Below, piece after piece: positions 13,358 through 13,358 of a stretch of 13,358 nucleotides of DNA (positions within the stretch are counted from its first letter, which is position 1; the number at the start of each line of letters is the position of its first letter). The position numbers and the translations under genes were made by a program. Under the pieces are notes generated by a model, which worked only from the letters and a program-made list of their open reading frames with translations, ran no database searches and had not been told where the DNA came from. This DNA is from Nanobdellota archaeon (GTDB lineage Archaea > Nanobdellota > Nanobdellia > Woesearchaeales > GW2011-AR15): positions 1 through 13,358 of the forward strand of contig JAHIYL010000053.1 in assembly GCA_018815145.1 (NCBI GenBank), given 5' to 3'.

Positions 13358-13358
13358 T

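Overview
The window looks like chromosomal DNA of an uncultured DPANN-type archaeon, probably Woesearchaeota/Pacearchaeota-like. This is inferred from several features: a VirB11/FlaI-type pilus ATPase, a tRNA-Asn with an intron in the anticodon loop, coiled-coil and multi-spanning membrane proteins of DPANN type, strong A+T bias, and TATA boxes placed 27-32 bases before start codons (leaderless mRNAs). No phage, insertion sequence, CRISPR array or rRNA was seen.

Layout. Positions 1-2206 read leftward: an intron-containing tRNA-Asn, then a membrane protein with a secreted beta domain, one main transmembrane helix and cytoplasmic CBS domains, then a doubtful small ORF. Positions 2353-4112 read rightward: three tandem paralogous five-helix membrane proteins in one leaderless operon. 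Positions 4131-5294 read leftward and converge on that operon: two coiled-coil proteins, one with a UBA-like N-terminus, that resemble archaellum accessory (FlaC/D/E-like) proteins. Positions 5503-9575 read rightward: a very large predicted surface lipoprotein (TolB-like propeller, Cys-rich module, NHL-type blade, discoidin-like domain, more NHL blades), broken into two ORFs by a -1 shift at a run of eleven A. Positions 9576-9823 are non-coding and hold two clear inverted repeats. Positions 9824-12127 encode a long FlaI/PilT-family secretion ATPase. Positions 12220-13357 read leftward: a two-helix K+ channel with a helical C-terminal domain in place of a visible RCK domain, preceded by the C-terminal end of an unidentified protein cut by the window edge.

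How the parts may fit together (inference): almost every protein here is envelope-associated. The ATPase, the two coiled-coil proteins and the three five-helix proteins would make sense as parts of a pilus- or archaellum-like surface machine. The large propeller lipoprotein would be a surface recognition or adhesion factor, and the CBS protein and K+ channel would be membrane sensors. The most notable points are the A11 frameshift in the lipoprotein, the unexplained three-paralog membrane operon beside the FlaC-like pair, and the structured intergenic region ahead of the ATPase.
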